This document shows positions 17,774 through 26,526 of a DNA stretch of 64,000 nt, piece after piece. The stretch spans positions 1,178,001 to 1,242,000 of the forward strand of contig NZ_JAHFVL010000001.1 in the NCBI RefSeq assembly GCF_018599185.1, read 5' to 3'. The notes under the pieces are model-generated. The model was not told the origin of the DNA. It saw only the letters and a list, made by a program, of their open reading frames with translations, and ran no database searches. A program made the position numbers and the translations under genes. Within the stretch, counting starts at the first letter, position 1. Each line of letters begins with the position of its first letter. The stretch comes from Rhodanobacter sp. LX-99. Lineage in GTDB: Bacteria > Pseudomonadota > Gammaproteobacteria > Xanthomonadales > Rhodanobacteraceae.

Positions 17774-20005
17774 ATGCCCAGGTTTGTCGAGTTGTCCACT
17801 CCGTGGCGCCGTCACTGGCGAGCGCTGGCGATCACGTTGCTGTGCATGGCGGCGGGCCTGGCCCAGGCGCAGTCCGGCGTCGACGACAGCGCCGATCCGC
17901 CGAGCCGGGTGGCGCGGCTGTCGTACGTCGCTGGCGACATCGGCTTCCTGCCTGCCGGCGCGAAGGACTGGAGCGACGCCAACATCAACCGCCCGCTGAC
18001 CACCGGCGACAAGCTGTCCACCGCCGCGGGCGCACGCGCCGAACTGGAGTTCGGCGGCGGCACGCTGCGCATCGACGGGCGGACCGACTTCGGCCTGCTC
18101 GACCTCAACGATCAGCTGGCCCAGATCGAGCTGACCCAGGGCACGCTCAGCCTCACCGTGCGCCGCCTCGACGACGGCCAGAGCTACGAGATCGACACTC
18201 CGGCCGTGGCGCTGGTGGTCGACCAGCCCGGCACGTTCCGCGTCGACATCGACGAGCGCGACGGCAGCACCCGCGTCACCGCGTTCGACGGCGGCGCCAC
18301 CGTGTTCGGCGAGAACAACGCGCAGCGCTCGATCAACCCCGGGCGCAGCTACCGCTTCGTCGATCCCAGCCTGTCCACGGTGACGATCACCGACATCGAC
18401 GGCGGCGACGCGTTCGACGACTGGGCCAGCGAACGCGACCGCCGCTACGCGCAATCGGACAGCAGCCGGTACGTCTCCGTCGACGTGGTCGGCTACCAGG
18501 ACCTCGACCAGTACGGCGCCTGGCAGGACACCAGCGAGTACGGCGCGGTGTGGTTCCCGCGCGACGTCGGCCCCGGCTGGGCGCCGTACCGCACCGGCCA
18601 CTGGGCCTACATCGCGCCATGGGGCTGGACCTGGGTGGACGATGCGCCGTGGGGCTTCGCGCCCTACCACTACGGCCGCTGGGCGTACGTGCGCGGCGGC
18701 TGGGGCTGGATCCCGGGGCCGCGCGACGTGCGCCCGATCTACGCACCGGCGCTGGTCGCCTTCGTCGGCGGCGGTGGCTGGTCGGTCGGCATCGGCGGCG
18801 CGCCGGTGGGCTGGTTCCCGCTCGGCCCCGGCGAGTTCTACAACCCGTGGTACCGCTGCGGCCGCACCTATTACGCCAACGTCAACATCCGCAATATCCA
18901 CGGTCGCCACGGCTACGATCCGCGCCGCGACATCGACGACCACTACAACCGTTACCGCCGCGGCCAGCCCGGTCGCGGCGACCACTACGTCAACCGCGAC
19001 GCACCGCGCGGCTTCACCGCCGTGCCCGGCCGCAGCTTCGCCGGCGGCCGCCACGTGCAGCGCGACATGATGCGGATCGACCCGCGCAAACTCACCGATG
19101 CGCCGGTGCTGCCGCGTGGCGTCGACCGGCCGCGCCCGATCGCCGACGCTGCAAGGCCTCCGCGCAACGCGCACGCACGCGACTTGCCCGCCGGCGGCTT
19201 CAACCGCCAGGTGGTGGCGCGCCGCGCGCCGCCCGTCATACAAGACGTACCCGTTCCCGGCCGCAACGACAGGTTCGCCGCCAAGCCGCGCAGCAACGTG
19301 CACGTGCTGGATGACCAGGGCGATCTCGGCCGCAGCCGGCGTCCGTCCATGGCGGACCGCAACGACAACATTCCGCGCCGGCCAGTCACCGCGACCGGGC
19401 AGCTTCCCGCCGTCCCGCGCATCGCAACGGCCACGCCCGACCGCAGGCCGGACATGGTGCGCGACGACGGCGAACTGCGCTCCGCACGCTTCGCCCACCC
19501 GCGCGGCCGCGACGACATGGACCGCCGCGCGGCGACGCCACGCCCGGGTGTCAGCTACATCGCCCCCGCCGCAGAAGACCGGGCGCGCGCGACCTCCGGC
19601 AACCGCCCGATGCCGTCGGAGGCGCCGCCGCAGATCCGGCGCGCCGAACCTCGCCGCATGCCGGCCGACGACGACCGCTTCCAGCGCTATCAGTCGTCCG
19701 ATCGCGCCATGCAGCGGGAACGGCCGCAGCCGACGGCACCGGCACGCGATATGGCCGCGCCGCGCTTCCAGAGGCCCGAGCCCGCCGCACCGCGCGAATA
19801 TGTGCGCGAACAGCCGCGCCCGATGCCCAGCCCGAACCGCAGCGAACCGATGCCGCAGCGCTACCAGCCACCGCAGCGCGCCATGCCGGAGCCCCGCGCC
19901 ATGCCGCAGCCGCGCGCCGAAACGCCGCGGCCGCAACGCAGCGAAGCACGGCCGTCCAACCGCAAGAACGCGGAGCGTGTGCGCGAGGACGGGCGGCAGT
20001 ACTGA
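17774..20005 (+). CDS. FecR-domain / DUF6600 secreted protein with Arg-Pro-rich tail
   Basis: This 743-aa protein starts with a signal peptide (about 1-33, ending AQAQ), then a FecR-like beta-sandwich region (about 45-205; FGGGTLRIDG, GTLSLTVRRL, TPAVALVVDQPGTFRVD), then a DUF6600 block (about 240-375) rich in Trp, Gly and Tyr (YGAWQ, HWAYIAPWGWTWVDD, APWGFAPYHYGRWAYV). The last 360 residues are low-complexity, very rich in Arg, Pro and Asp. AGGAG lies 8 bases before the ATG at 17774. The family is secreted or envelope-bound with no firm function. A positively charged tail could bind nucleic acid, LPS or peptidoglycan; that is speculation. Confidence 0.8.
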   Translation: MPRFVELSTPWRRHWRALAITLLCMAAGLAQAQSGVDDSADPPSRVARLSYVAGDIGFLPAGAKDWSDANINRPLTTGDKLSTAAGARAELEFGGGTLRIDGRTDFGLLDLNDQLAQIELTQGTLSLTVRRLDDGQSYEIDTPAVALVVDQPGTFRVDIDERDGSTRVTAFDGGATVFGENNAQRSINPGRSYRFVDPSLSTVTITDIDGGDAFDDWASERDRRYAQSDSSRYVSVDVVGYQDLDQYGAWQDTSEYGAVWFPRDVGPGWAPYRTGHWAYIAPWGWTWVDDAPWGFAPYHYGRWAYVRGGWGWIPGPRDVRPIYAPALVAFVGGGGWSVGIGGAPVGWFPLGPGEFYNPWYRCGRTYYANVNIRNIHGRHGYDPRRDIDDHYNRYRRGQPGRGDHYVNRDAPRGFTAVPGRSFAGGRHVQRDMMRIDPRKLTDAPVLPRGVDRPRPIADAARPPRNAHARDLPAGGFNRQVVARRAPPVIQDVPVPGRNDRFAAKPRSNVHVLDDQGDLGRSRRPSMADRNDNIPRRPVTATGQLPAVPRIATATPDRRPDMVRDDGELRSARFAHPRGRDDMDRRAATPRPGVSYIAPAAEDRARATSGNRPMPSEAPPQIRRAEPRRMPADDDRFQRYQSSDRAMQRERPQPTAPARDMAAPRFQRPEPAAPREYVREQPRPMPSPNRSEPMPQRYQPPQRAMPEPRAMPQPRAETPRPQRSEARPSNRKNAERVREDGRQY

Positions 20006-20011
20006 GGCCTG

Positions 20012-20059
20012 CCCCATCCCAAAACCCTCCCCTGCGCGCAGGGAGGGTTGGGGTGGGGT
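20012..20059. repeat. Dispersed GC palindrome, copy 2
   Basis: The gap between the DUF6600 gene and trmB carries CCCTCCCCTGC-GC-GCAGGGAGGG with outer arms (CCCCATCCC / GGGGTGGGG) that extend the hairpin. It ends about 20 bases before the trmB ATG, so it may also terminate the upstream transcript or affect trmB translation. Confidence 0.7.
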
Positions 20060-20078
20060 ATAGCCCTACAATACGCGG

Positions 20079-20789
20079 ATGCCCACGATCGATTCCCCCG
20101 ACCACACCACCCCTGAATACATGCGCCGCATCCGCAGCTTCGTGCTGCGCGAAGGACGCATGACGCCGGCGCAGCAACGCGCGTTCGACACGCTGTGGTC
20201 GCGCTTCGGCATCGACTATCGGGGCACGCCGCACGACTTCGCCGCGAGCTTCGGCCGATCGGCGCCGCTGGTGCTGGAGATCGGCTTCGGCAATGGCGAG
20301 GCGCTGGCCTGGGCCAGCGAGCACGACCAGGCGCGCGACTTCATCGGTGTCGAAGTGCACGGTCCCGGCGTGGGCCGGCTGATGAACGCGCTGGCTGCAC
20401 GCGACGCCGGCAACGTGCGGCTGTACAAGCACGACGCGGTGGAAGTGCTGCAGCACGAGATCGCTCCCGCCGCCCTGGCCGAAGCGCGCATCTGGTTCCC
20501 CGACCCGTGGCACAAGAAGCGCCACAACAAGCGTCGCCTGATCCAGCCCGAGTTCGTCGCCCTGCTCGCCTCGCGCATGGCTCCGAACGGCCTGCTGCAC
20601 CTAGCCACCGACTGGCAACCCTACGCCGAGCACATGCTCGAGGTGATGGAAGCCGCCCCCGCCTGGCGCAACCAGCTCGGCCCCGGGCAGTACGCCGAGA
20701 AACCCGAGTGGCGCATCGAGACCCACTTCGAGCGGCGCGGGCTGAAGCTGGGGCATGGGGTGTGGGATTTGCTGTATCGGAAGATCTGA
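20079..20789 (+). CDS. trmB: tRNA (guanine-N7-)-methyltransferase
   Basis: This 236-aa SAM-dependent enzyme makes m7G46 in tRNA. Seen: [11 protein letters not shown] near the N-terminus, the SAM-binding [11 protein letters not shown] (about 67-77), [13 protein letters not shown], and the family signature [18 protein letters not shown], followed by [10 protein letters not shown]. Length is normal. The upstream gap carries a palindromic repeat and no clear Shine-Dalgarno. Nothing in the context suggests anything other than a housekeeping role. Confidence 0.96.
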   Translation: MPTIDSPDHTTPEYMRRIRSFVLREGRMTPAQQRAFDTLWSRFGIDYRGTPHDFAASFGRSAPLVLEIGFGNGEALAWASEHDQARDFIGVEVHGPGVGRLMNALAARDAGNVRLYKHDAVEVLQHEIAPAALAEARIWFPDPWHKKRHNKRRLIQPEFVALLASRMAPNGLLHLATDWQPYAEHMLEVMEAAPAWRNQLGPGQYAEKPEWRIETHFERRGLKLGHGVWDLLYRKI

Positions 20790-20871
20790 GCGAAGAGCGA
20801 CCCCACCCCAACCCTCCCCCTGCGACCGAAGGAAGTCCCTTGTGGGCAAGCAGGGGAGGGGGCAAGACGCG
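20787..20871. repeat. Dispersed GC palindrome, copy 3 (interrupted)
   Basis: This copy begins at the trmB stop with GAGCGAAGAGCGACCCCACC and has CCCTCCCCCTGC and GCAGGGGAGGGG arms separated by a 26-base loop (around 20824-20849). The loop looks like an insertion into the usual 2-3 base centre. Confidence 0.65.
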
Positions 20872-20912
20872 CTCCGGCCCGGCTCCCTTCCAGCAAGGGC
20901 ACCTGCGATTCT

Positions 20913-20951
20913 GCTCCTCCCCCTGCTGGCAGGGGGAGGCTGGGAGGGGGT
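20913..20951. repeat. Left 39-bp inverted copy flanking the DUF559 gene
   Basis: These 39 bases (core CCTCCCCCTGC-TG-GCAGGGGGAGG) are the exact reverse complement of 21334-21372. They abut the stop codon of the DUF559 gene, which shares base 20951. They belong to the same palindrome family as copies at 13.75, 20.0, 21.4 and 28.2 kb. Confidence 0.85.
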
Positions 20952-21298
20952 CAGGCCTTTGACTCTTCTTCCAGTACCCGAAAAATCTCCGCTACCACGT
21001 CATCCGTGCGCAACAGCACGTCGTCATTCCAGAATCGCAGCACGCGATAGCCCTCACGCTGCAAGGCTTCGGTGCGCCGCTGGTCGTACGCCAGTGCATC
21101 GAGGTGCTGTCCGCCATCCAGCTCGACCACCAGCCGCGCCGGCACGCAGACGAAGTCCACGATATAACCGGCCAGCGGATACTGGCGACGGAACTTGTGG
21201 CCGTCCAATTGCTGCCGGCGCAGGAAATACCACAGGCGGCGTTCCGCGTCGGTGCTGTTGTTGCGCAAACGGCGGGCATTGATCCATATACGCTGCAT
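20951..21298 (-). CDS. DUF559 (Vsr-like) endonuclease-domain protein
   Basis: This 115-aa protein is a single DUF559 domain, a PD-(D/E)XK nuclease relative of the Vsr mismatch endonuclease. The likely active-site residues are D48 (YIVDFV), E59 and D61 (VVELDGGQH), with H65 and a late VLRFWNDDVL motif. The N-terminal NARRLRNNSTDAERRLWYFL block is typical of the family. GAGG about 8 bases upstream of the ATG is a modest Shine-Dalgarno. The gene is precisely framed by perfect 39-bp inverted repeats, one touching its stop and one 35 bases before its start, suggesting it moves or is maintained with that repeat. Its cellular role is unknown. Confidence 0.85.
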   Translation of the reverse strand: MQRIWINARRLRNNSTDAERRLWYFLRRQQLDGHKFRRQYPLAGYIVDFVCVPARLVVELDGGQHLDALAYDQRRTEALQREGYRVLRFWNDDVLLRTDDVVAEIFRVLEEESKA

Positions 21299-21333
21299 GG
21301 CTGAGCCTCTTCCGATCTGAGGCGAAGAGCTTT

Positions 21334-21372
21334 ACCCCCTCCCAGCCTCCCCCTGCCAGCAGGGGGAGGAGC
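21334..21372. repeat. Right 39-bp inverted copy flanking the DUF559 gene
   Basis: This is the exact reverse complement of 20913-20951. Upstream context GATCTGAGGCGAAGAGC (21315-21331) resembles the sequence at the trmB end (GATCTGAGCGAAGAGC), showing that the family consensus extends beyond the palindrome core. Confidence 0.85.
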
Positions 21373-21385
21373 AAAGCGTCGTACT

Positions 21386-21470
21386 CCATCCCCTGCGCAC
21401 AGGGTGAGGGCTGATCGCTGTGCTCCCTCCCCTGCGTAGCAGGGGAGGGTCGGGGTGGGGTTGCTCTTGG
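21386..21470. repeat. Dispersed GC palindrome, copies 5-6 (tandem)
   Basis: A degenerate copy (CCCCTGCGCACAGGGTGAGGG, 21390-21410) is followed by a full copy with CCCTCCCCTGC-GTA-GCAGGGGAGGG and the GGGGTGGGGTTG outer arm (21422-21462). Counting 20.8 to 21.5 kb, five copies cluster around the DUF559 gene. Confidence 0.7.
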
Positions 21471-21605
21471 CCTCCGGTTCACCAGCAACCTTGCTGCGCC
21501 GCTTATACTCACGGCCATCCACCCAGGGACGAATCGTCGCAGCGTGAAGCTTCCACTGCCCCATCGTATCCACCGCAGCCAGCTGCTCCGCAGGGACGTC
21601 AGCTA

Positions 21606-23447
21606 GTGGCACTCTCGCTCACCCCCGAAATGATCCTGGTACTCGGGCTGGTGGGCTTCACCATGCTGATGCTGGTGCTGGAGTGGATCCGCGCCGACAT
21701 GGTGGCGCTGCTGGTGGTGGTGGTGATCGGGCTGACCGGGCTGATTCCGTCCGAGCGCGTGTTCAACGGTTTCGCCGGCAACGCGGTGATCGCGATCATC
21801 GCGATCATGATCATGGGCGAGGGACTCGATCGCGCCGGCGTGCTCAACCTCACCGCGAACTTCGTGATGCGCATGGCGCGTGGTGCGGAATCGCGCCTGG
21901 GCGTGGTGATCAACCTGGTCGCCAGCCTGTTCAGCGCGGTGATCCCCAGCCAGGCGCTGGCGGCGCTGATGATCCCGGTCAGCAGCCGGCTGGCCGCGCG
22001 CACCGGCGTGCCGCTGTCGAAGCTGCTGCTGCCGATGGCGTTCTGCATCCTCACCGCCACCAACACCACGCTGATCGCGAACTCGCCGCTGATCGTGCTG
22101 AACGACCTGATCGCCAGCGCCAACGTGAACCTGCCGCCGGGCGCGCACACGATCCCGAAGTTCGGCCTGTTCAGCGTCACCCCGGTCGGCCTGACCCTGG
22201 CGCTGCTGGGCGTGGGCTACTTCTACTTCTTCGGCCGCAAGCTGCTGCCCGGGCACGAGGATGAGCGGCTGAAGGTGACGCCGGGGCGCACCGAGAGCTA
22301 CTTTGCCGAGACCTACGGCATCGTCGGCGAGACCGCCGAACTCACCGTCACCGCGGAAAGCCCGCTGGTCGGCATGAGCATCGGCGAGGTCGAGCAGTTG
22401 CACGAGGCGCCGCTGATCCTGGCGATCAAGAGCGGCAATGACGCGCGCATGGCGCCGCCGGCCGATCACGTGATCTGGGTCGGCTCGGTGCTCGGCGTGC
22501 TCGGCCCGCGCGAGCAGCTCAACCAGTTCGCCAATAACCAGCTGTGCCGGCTGTCCACCCGCATGCGCCAGCTCGGCGAGCTGTTCAATCCCACCCGCGC
22601 CGGCATTTCCGAGGTGGTGATCCCGCCGGTGTCGCGCTTCATCAAGCACACCGTGGGCGAGCTGCGCCTGCGCAAGCGCTTCGGCATCTCGGTGCTGGCG
22701 GTGAACCGCGGCGACCAGGTGATGCGCGACGACGTGCGCGCGGTCAGCCTGCGCGCCGGCGACACCGTGGTGCTGCACAGCAACTGGCGCGACCTGTCGC
22801 TCGCCGCGGAAGAGAGGGACCTGGTCGTCGTCACCGACATTCCGAAGGAGCAGCAGCGCCCAGGCAAGATCTGGCAGGCGGTGGGCTTCTTCCTGCTGGC
22901 GAAGTGCCTGGCGCTGTTCACCAACCTCGACCTGTCGGTGGCGATGATGACCGGTGCGATCGGCATGCTGCTCACCGGCGTGCTGAACATGGACGAGGGC
23001 TACAAGGCGATCAACTGGAAGACCATCTTCGTCACCGCCTGCCTGATCCCGCTGGGCTGGTCGATGGACGCCACCGGCACCGCCGCGTGGATCGCCCAGG
23101 TGGTGCTGGACCACCTGGGCAGCGCGTCGCCGTGGCTGCTGCAGCTGTGCCTGGCCATTCTCACCCTGCTGTTCTCGCAGGTGATGTCCAACGTGGGCGC
23201 CACCGTGATGATGGTGCCGATCGCGATCAGCGTGGCCGTCGCCACCGGCGGCAACCCGTCGGCCTACGCGCTGATCGTGGCGGTGTCCTCGTCCAATACC
23301 TTCCTGCTCAGCTCCGGCCATCCGGCGCTGATGATGGTCACCGGTCCCGGCGGCTACAAGGGCAAGGACTTCCTGCGCGTGGGCCTGCCGCTGACCTTCC
23401 TGGTCCTCGTCGTCACCCTGCTCGCGATCAACCTGCTGTTCCATTGA
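21606..23447 (+). CDS. SLC13-family permease with RCK_C (TrkA-C) domains
   Basis: This 613-aa inner-membrane protein has DASS/SLC13-type hydrophobic segments at both ends (about 8-220 and 415-613; e.g. ALIVAVSSSNTFLLSSGHPA and the NTTLIANSPLIV motif) and between them two TrkA-C domains (about 225-400), which usually bind ligands that gate transport. Such proteins move dicarboxylates, sulfate or related anions with sodium; the substrate cannot be fixed. The GTG at 21606 follows a GGGAC and gives the normal N-terminus; a longer frame from 21420 reads through repeat DNA and is rejected. Confidence 0.85.
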   Translation: MALSLTPEMILVLGLVGFTMLMLVLEWIRADMVALLVVVVIGLTGLIPSERVFNGFAGNAVIAIIAIMIMGEGLDRAGVLNLTANFVMRMARGAESRLGVVINLVASLFSAVIPSQALAALMIPVSSRLAARTGVPLSKLLLPMAFCILTATNTTLIANSPLIVLNDLIASANVNLPPGAHTIPKFGLFSVTPVGLTLALLGVGYFYFFGRKLLPGHEDERLKVTPGRTESYFAETYGIVGETAELTVTAESPLVGMSIGEVEQLHEAPLILAIKSGNDARMAPPADHVIWVGSVLGVLGPREQLNQFANNQLCRLSTRMRQLGELFNPTRAGISEVVIPPVSRFIKHTVGELRLRKRFGISVLAVNRGDQVMRDDVRAVSLRAGDTVVLHSNWRDLSLAAEERDLVVVTDIPKEQQRPGKIWQAVGFFLLAKCLALFTNLDLSVAMMTGAIGMLLTGVLNMDEGYKAINWKTIFVTACLIPLGWSMDATGTAAWIAQVVLDHLGSASPWLLQLCLAILTLLFSQVMSNVGATVMMVPIAISVAVATGGNPSAYALIVAVSSSNTFLLSSGHPALMMVTGPGGYKGKDFLRVGLPLTFLVLVVTLLAINLLFH

Positions 23448-23504
23448 GACGAAGAACACCCCGCCCCAGCCCTCCGCTGCTCCGCAGGGAAGGGGGCAAA
23501 GCTT
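23446..23504. repeat. Dispersed GC palindrome, copy 7 (degenerate)
   Basis: Directly after the carrier's stop, GACGAAGAACACCCCGCCCC then CCCTCCGCTGC-TCC-GCAGGGAAGGGGGCAAAGC matches the family consensus with several changes in the arms. Confidence 0.55.
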
Positions 23505-23576
23505 GCAGCGGGAGAAGAGCAGAACGGCACTGCCCGCTATCATTCACGATTTACCACGACCATCAGGAACGCACGG

Positions 23577-24926
23577 ATGACCCCACTCCCCTGCTTCAAG
23601 GCCTACGACATTCGCGGGCGCGTGCCCGACGAGCTTGACGAAACACTGGCGCGCAGGATCGGCCTGGGCATGTCCGGCCTGCTCGGCCCGGGAGCGGTGG
23701 TGGTGGGACGTGACGTACGCCTGAGCAGCCCGGCACTGCAGGCGGCGTTGACCGAAGGCTTCCAGGCGGCCGGGCGCGAGGTGATCGACATCGGCATGGG
23801 CGGCACCGAGGAAGTCTATTTCCAGACCGACCATCTCGGCGCAGCCGGCGGCGTGATGGTCACGGCCAGCCACAACCCGATGGACTACAACGGCATGAAG
23901 CTGGTGCGCGAGGGCTCCCGGCCGATCAGCGGCGACAGCGGACTGTTCGCGATCCGCGATTTCGCCGCCAGCCACGACGCGCCGATCCCGACGGCCACCG
24001 CCACGCCACGCCTGATGACGGACAAGTCCGCCTACGTCGCCCACCTGCTTGGCTACATCGACCGCGACCGGCTGCAGCCGCTGAAGATCGTGGTCAACGC
24101 CGGCAACGGCGGCGCCGGCCTCGTGGTCGACCAGCTCGCCCCGCACCTGCCGTTCCGGTTCATCCGCATCCAGCACGAAGCGGACGGCCATTTCCCCAAC
24201 GGCATCCCCAACCCGCTGCTGCCCGAATGCCGCGCCGCCACAGCCGACGCGGTGCGCGCGCATGGCGCCGACTTCGGCGTGGCCTGGGACGGCGACTTCG
24301 ACCGCTGCTTCTTCTTCGACGCCGACGGCCGCTTCATCGAGGGCTACTACCTGGTCGGCCTGCTGGCCAAAGCGCTGCTGGCGCGGCACCCGGGCGGCAG
24401 GATCATCCACGACCCGCGACTCACCTGGAACACCATCGAGATGGTGCGCGAGGCCGGCGGCATCCCGGTGCTGAGCAAGACCGGCCATGCCTTCATCAAG
24501 GAACGCATGCGCGCCGAGAACGCCGTCTACGGCGGCGAGATGAGCGCCCACCACTACTTCCGCGACTTCGCCTACTGCGACTCCGGCATGATCCCGTGGC
24601 TGCTGATCGCCGACCTGATCTCGGCCAGCGGGCTGTCGCTGGCCGAGATGGTGGAAGACCGCATGCGCGCCTTCCCGTGCAGCGGCGAAATCAACTTCAA
24701 GGTCGCCGACGCCCGCGCCGCCACCGAACGCGTGCTGGCGCACTACGCCCACCTCGCCCCCGCCCTCGACCACACCGACGGCATCAGCGCCGACTTCGGC
24801 AACTGGCGCTTCAACCTGCGCAGCTCCAACACCGAACCGCTGCTGCGGCTCAACGTGGAGTCACGCGGCGACAGCGCACTGATGCAGGAACGCACGGCCG
24901 AGATCGCGGCGTTGATCGGAGGCTGA
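23577..24926 (+). CDS. Phosphomannomutase / phosphoglucomutase
   Basis: This 449-aa enzyme of the alpha-D-phosphohexomutase family interconverts mannose-6-P/mannose-1-P and glucose-6-P/glucose-1-P, feeding NDP-sugar synthesis for LPS and exopolysaccharide. Seen: [10 protein letters not shown], the phosphoserine loop [11 protein letters not shown] (S98), the metal loop DGDFDR, the sugar-binding [11 protein letters not shown], and the phosphate-binding [12 protein letters not shown]. It corresponds to XanA/CpsG-type enzymes. The nearby nucleotide-sugar dehydrogenase gene fits the same pathway area, although a 250-base repeat-bearing gap separates them. Confidence 0.95.
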   Translation: MTPLPCFKAYDIRGRVPDELDETLARRIGLGMSGLLGPGAVVVGRDVRLSSPALQAALTEGFQAAGREVIDIGMGGTEEVYFQTDHLGAAGGVMVTASHNPMDYNGMKLVREGSRPISGDSGLFAIRDFAASHDAPIPTATATPRLMTDKSAYVAHLLGYIDRDRLQPLKIVVNAGNGGAGLVVDQLAPHLPFRFIRIQHEADGHFPNGIPNPLLPECRAATADAVRAHGADFGVAWDGDFDRCFFFDADGRFIEGYYLVGLLAKALLARHPGGRIIHDPRLTWNTIEMVREAGGIPVLSKTGHAFIKERMRAENAVYGGEMSAHHYFRDFAYCDSGMIPWLLIADLISASGLSLAEMVEDRMRAFPCSGEINFKVADARAATERVLAHYAHLAPALDHTDGISADFGNWRFNLRSSNTEPLLRLNVESRGDSALMQERTAEIAALIGG

Positions 24927-24945
24927 CGAGCGAACCGCTCACCCA

Positions 24946-25078
24946 ACCCTTCCGTTCATCCCCGGATCAAGTCCGGGGCAGGCTCTGAGCCCGTCGAAGG
25001 ATGGACGGAAGGATGCGCAGCGGGCCAATCCTCACGAATGCCCTTCGACAGGCTCGGGGCGAACGGGTTATACGCGGG
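24946..25078. repeat. Composite inverted repeat region
   Basis: The gap between the hexomutase and dehydrogenase genes holds nested repeats: CTTCCGTTCATCC / GGATGGACGGAAG arms, the palindrome CCCCGGATCAAGTCCGGGG at 24961-24979, and GAGCCCGTCGAAGG against CCTTCGACAGGCTCGGGG. Motifs of the type CCTTCGACAGGCTC are widely dispersed in proteobacterial genomes. This family is different from the CCCTCCCCTGC palindromes. Confidence 0.65.
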
Positions 25079-25175
25079 CTCACAGCGAACGGGGTTTGCG
25101 CAAGCACGCCGCGCTACATGCAACCCGCGCCGGCCCATTAGACTGGCGGCCACCCGGGGGAATCCAGACAGGCTC

Positions 25176-26459
25176 ATGCAGATACCTACGTTGCCATCCA
25201 CGAAAATCGCGGTTGTCGGGCTCGGCTACGTGGGGCTGCCGCTGGCGGTGGAATTCGGCAGGCAGTTCGATACCGCCGGCTTCGACATCAGCGGCGAACG
25301 CGTCGCCGAGCTGCGCGCGGGGCGCGACCACACGCAGGAAACCCCGCCGGAGGAACTGGCTGCTGCCAGCCAGCTGCGCTTCACCACCGACATCGGCGAC
25401 CTTGCCGGGTGCAACGTCTTCATCGTCACCGTGCCCACCCCGGTCGACGAAGCGAACCGGCCCGACCTGAGCCCGCTGGAGAACGCCAGCGCCAGCATCG
25501 GCACGGTGCTCAAGCGCGGCGACGTGGTGATCTACGAATCCACCGTCTACCCCGGCACCACCGAGGAGATCTGCGTGCCGGTGCTGGAGCGGGTCTCGGG
25601 GCTGCGCTTCAACCGCGACTTCAGCTGCGGCTACAGCCCGGAACGGATCAATCCCGGCGACAAGCAGCACCGGCTGCCCACGATCACCAAGATCACCTCC
25701 GGCTCCACGCCCGAAACCGCCGACTTCGTCGATGCGCTGTACCGCCGCATCATCACCGCCGGCACGCACAAGGCATCCAGCATCAAGGTGGCCGAAGCGG
25801 CCAAGGTCATCGAGAACACCCAGCGCGACGTCAACATCGCGCTGGTCAACGAGCTGGCGATGATCTTCAACACCATGGGCATCGACACCCAGGACGTGCT
25901 GGATGCCGCCGGCACCAAGTGGAACTTCCTGCCGTTCAAGCCCGGCCTGGTCGGCGGCCACTGCATCGGCGTGGACCCGTATTACCTCACGCACAAGGCC
26001 ACCATCCTCGGCTACCACCCCGAACTGATCCTCGCCGCGCGCCGCATCAACAGCCGCATGGGGCTGTACGTGGCGCACCAGGTGATCCGCCTGATGGCGA
26101 ACAAGCGCATCCACGTGGTCGGTTCGCGCATCCTGGTGCTGGGCCTGGCCTTCAAGGAAAACTGCCCCGACCTGCGCAACACCCGCGTGGTGGAAATCGT
26201 GCGCGAACTCGAAGCCACGCACGCCCAGGTGGACGTGTACGACCCCTGGGCCGATCCGCTCGAGAGCCGCCAGAAACTCGGCGTCACCCTGGTCGATACG
26301 CCCGCCGAACATGCTTACGACGCCATCGTGCTGGCCGTGGCACACCGGGATTTCCTCGGCCACGGCGACGCAGACATCCGCCGCTACGGCCGCGAGAACT
26401 GCGCCGTGTTCGACATCAAGAGCCTGCTGCCCGTTGCCGCTGTCGACGGACGGCTGTAG
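25176..26459 (+). CDS. tviB: Nucleotide sugar dehydrogenase (TviB/WbpA type)
   Basis: This 427-aa UDP-sugar 6-dehydrogenase uses two NAD+ to oxidise C6 of a UDP-hexose, probably UDP-GlcNAc to its uronic acid by likeness to TviB/WbpA. Seen: an N-terminal Rossmann motif IAVVGLGYVGLPLA (11-24), TVPTPVD, ESTVYPGTTEE, SPERINPGDK, the catalytic cysteine C263 in GGHCIGVDPYYL, and the C-terminal Rossmann part with LGLAFKENCPDLRNT. The ATG at 25176 gives the family-standard N-terminus; the frame extends to 25038 through repeat DNA. It probably supplies a sugar for surface polysaccharide. Confidence 0.9.
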   Translation: MQIPTLPSTKIAVVGLGYVGLPLAVEFGRQFDTAGFDISGERVAELRAGRDHTQETPPEELAAASQLRFTTDIGDLAGCNVFIVTVPTPVDEANRPDLSPLENASASIGTVLKRGDVVIYESTVYPGTTEEICVPVLERVSGLRFNRDFSCGYSPERINPGDKQHRLPTITKITSGSTPETADFVDALYRRIITAGTHKASSIKVAEAAKVIENTQRDVNIALVNELAMIFNTMGIDTQDVLDAAGTKWNFLPFKPGLVGGHCIGVDPYYLTHKATILGYHPELILAARRINSRMGLYVAHQVIRLMANKRIHVVGSRILVLGLAFKENCPDLRNTRVVEIVRELEATHAQVDVYDPWADPLESRQKLGVTLVDTPAEHAYDAIVLAVAHRDFLGHGDADIRRYGRENCAVFDIKSLLPVAAVDGRL

Positions 26460-26526
26460 GGCCAACCCGCTGCATCTTGCACGGTCGGCGTGAATGGGGA
26501 GGCGTGCTTGCGGTCATCCACTCGCA

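Noticed and set aside
17687-20017. Minus-strand open frame of 776 codons opposite the DUF6600 gene
   Set aside because: No start context or domain; arises from GC-rich codon bias on the other strand.
20787-21470. Closely spaced repeats resembling a CRISPR array
   Set aside because: Spacing is irregular, copies occur in both orientations, a gene lies inside, and no cas genes are near.
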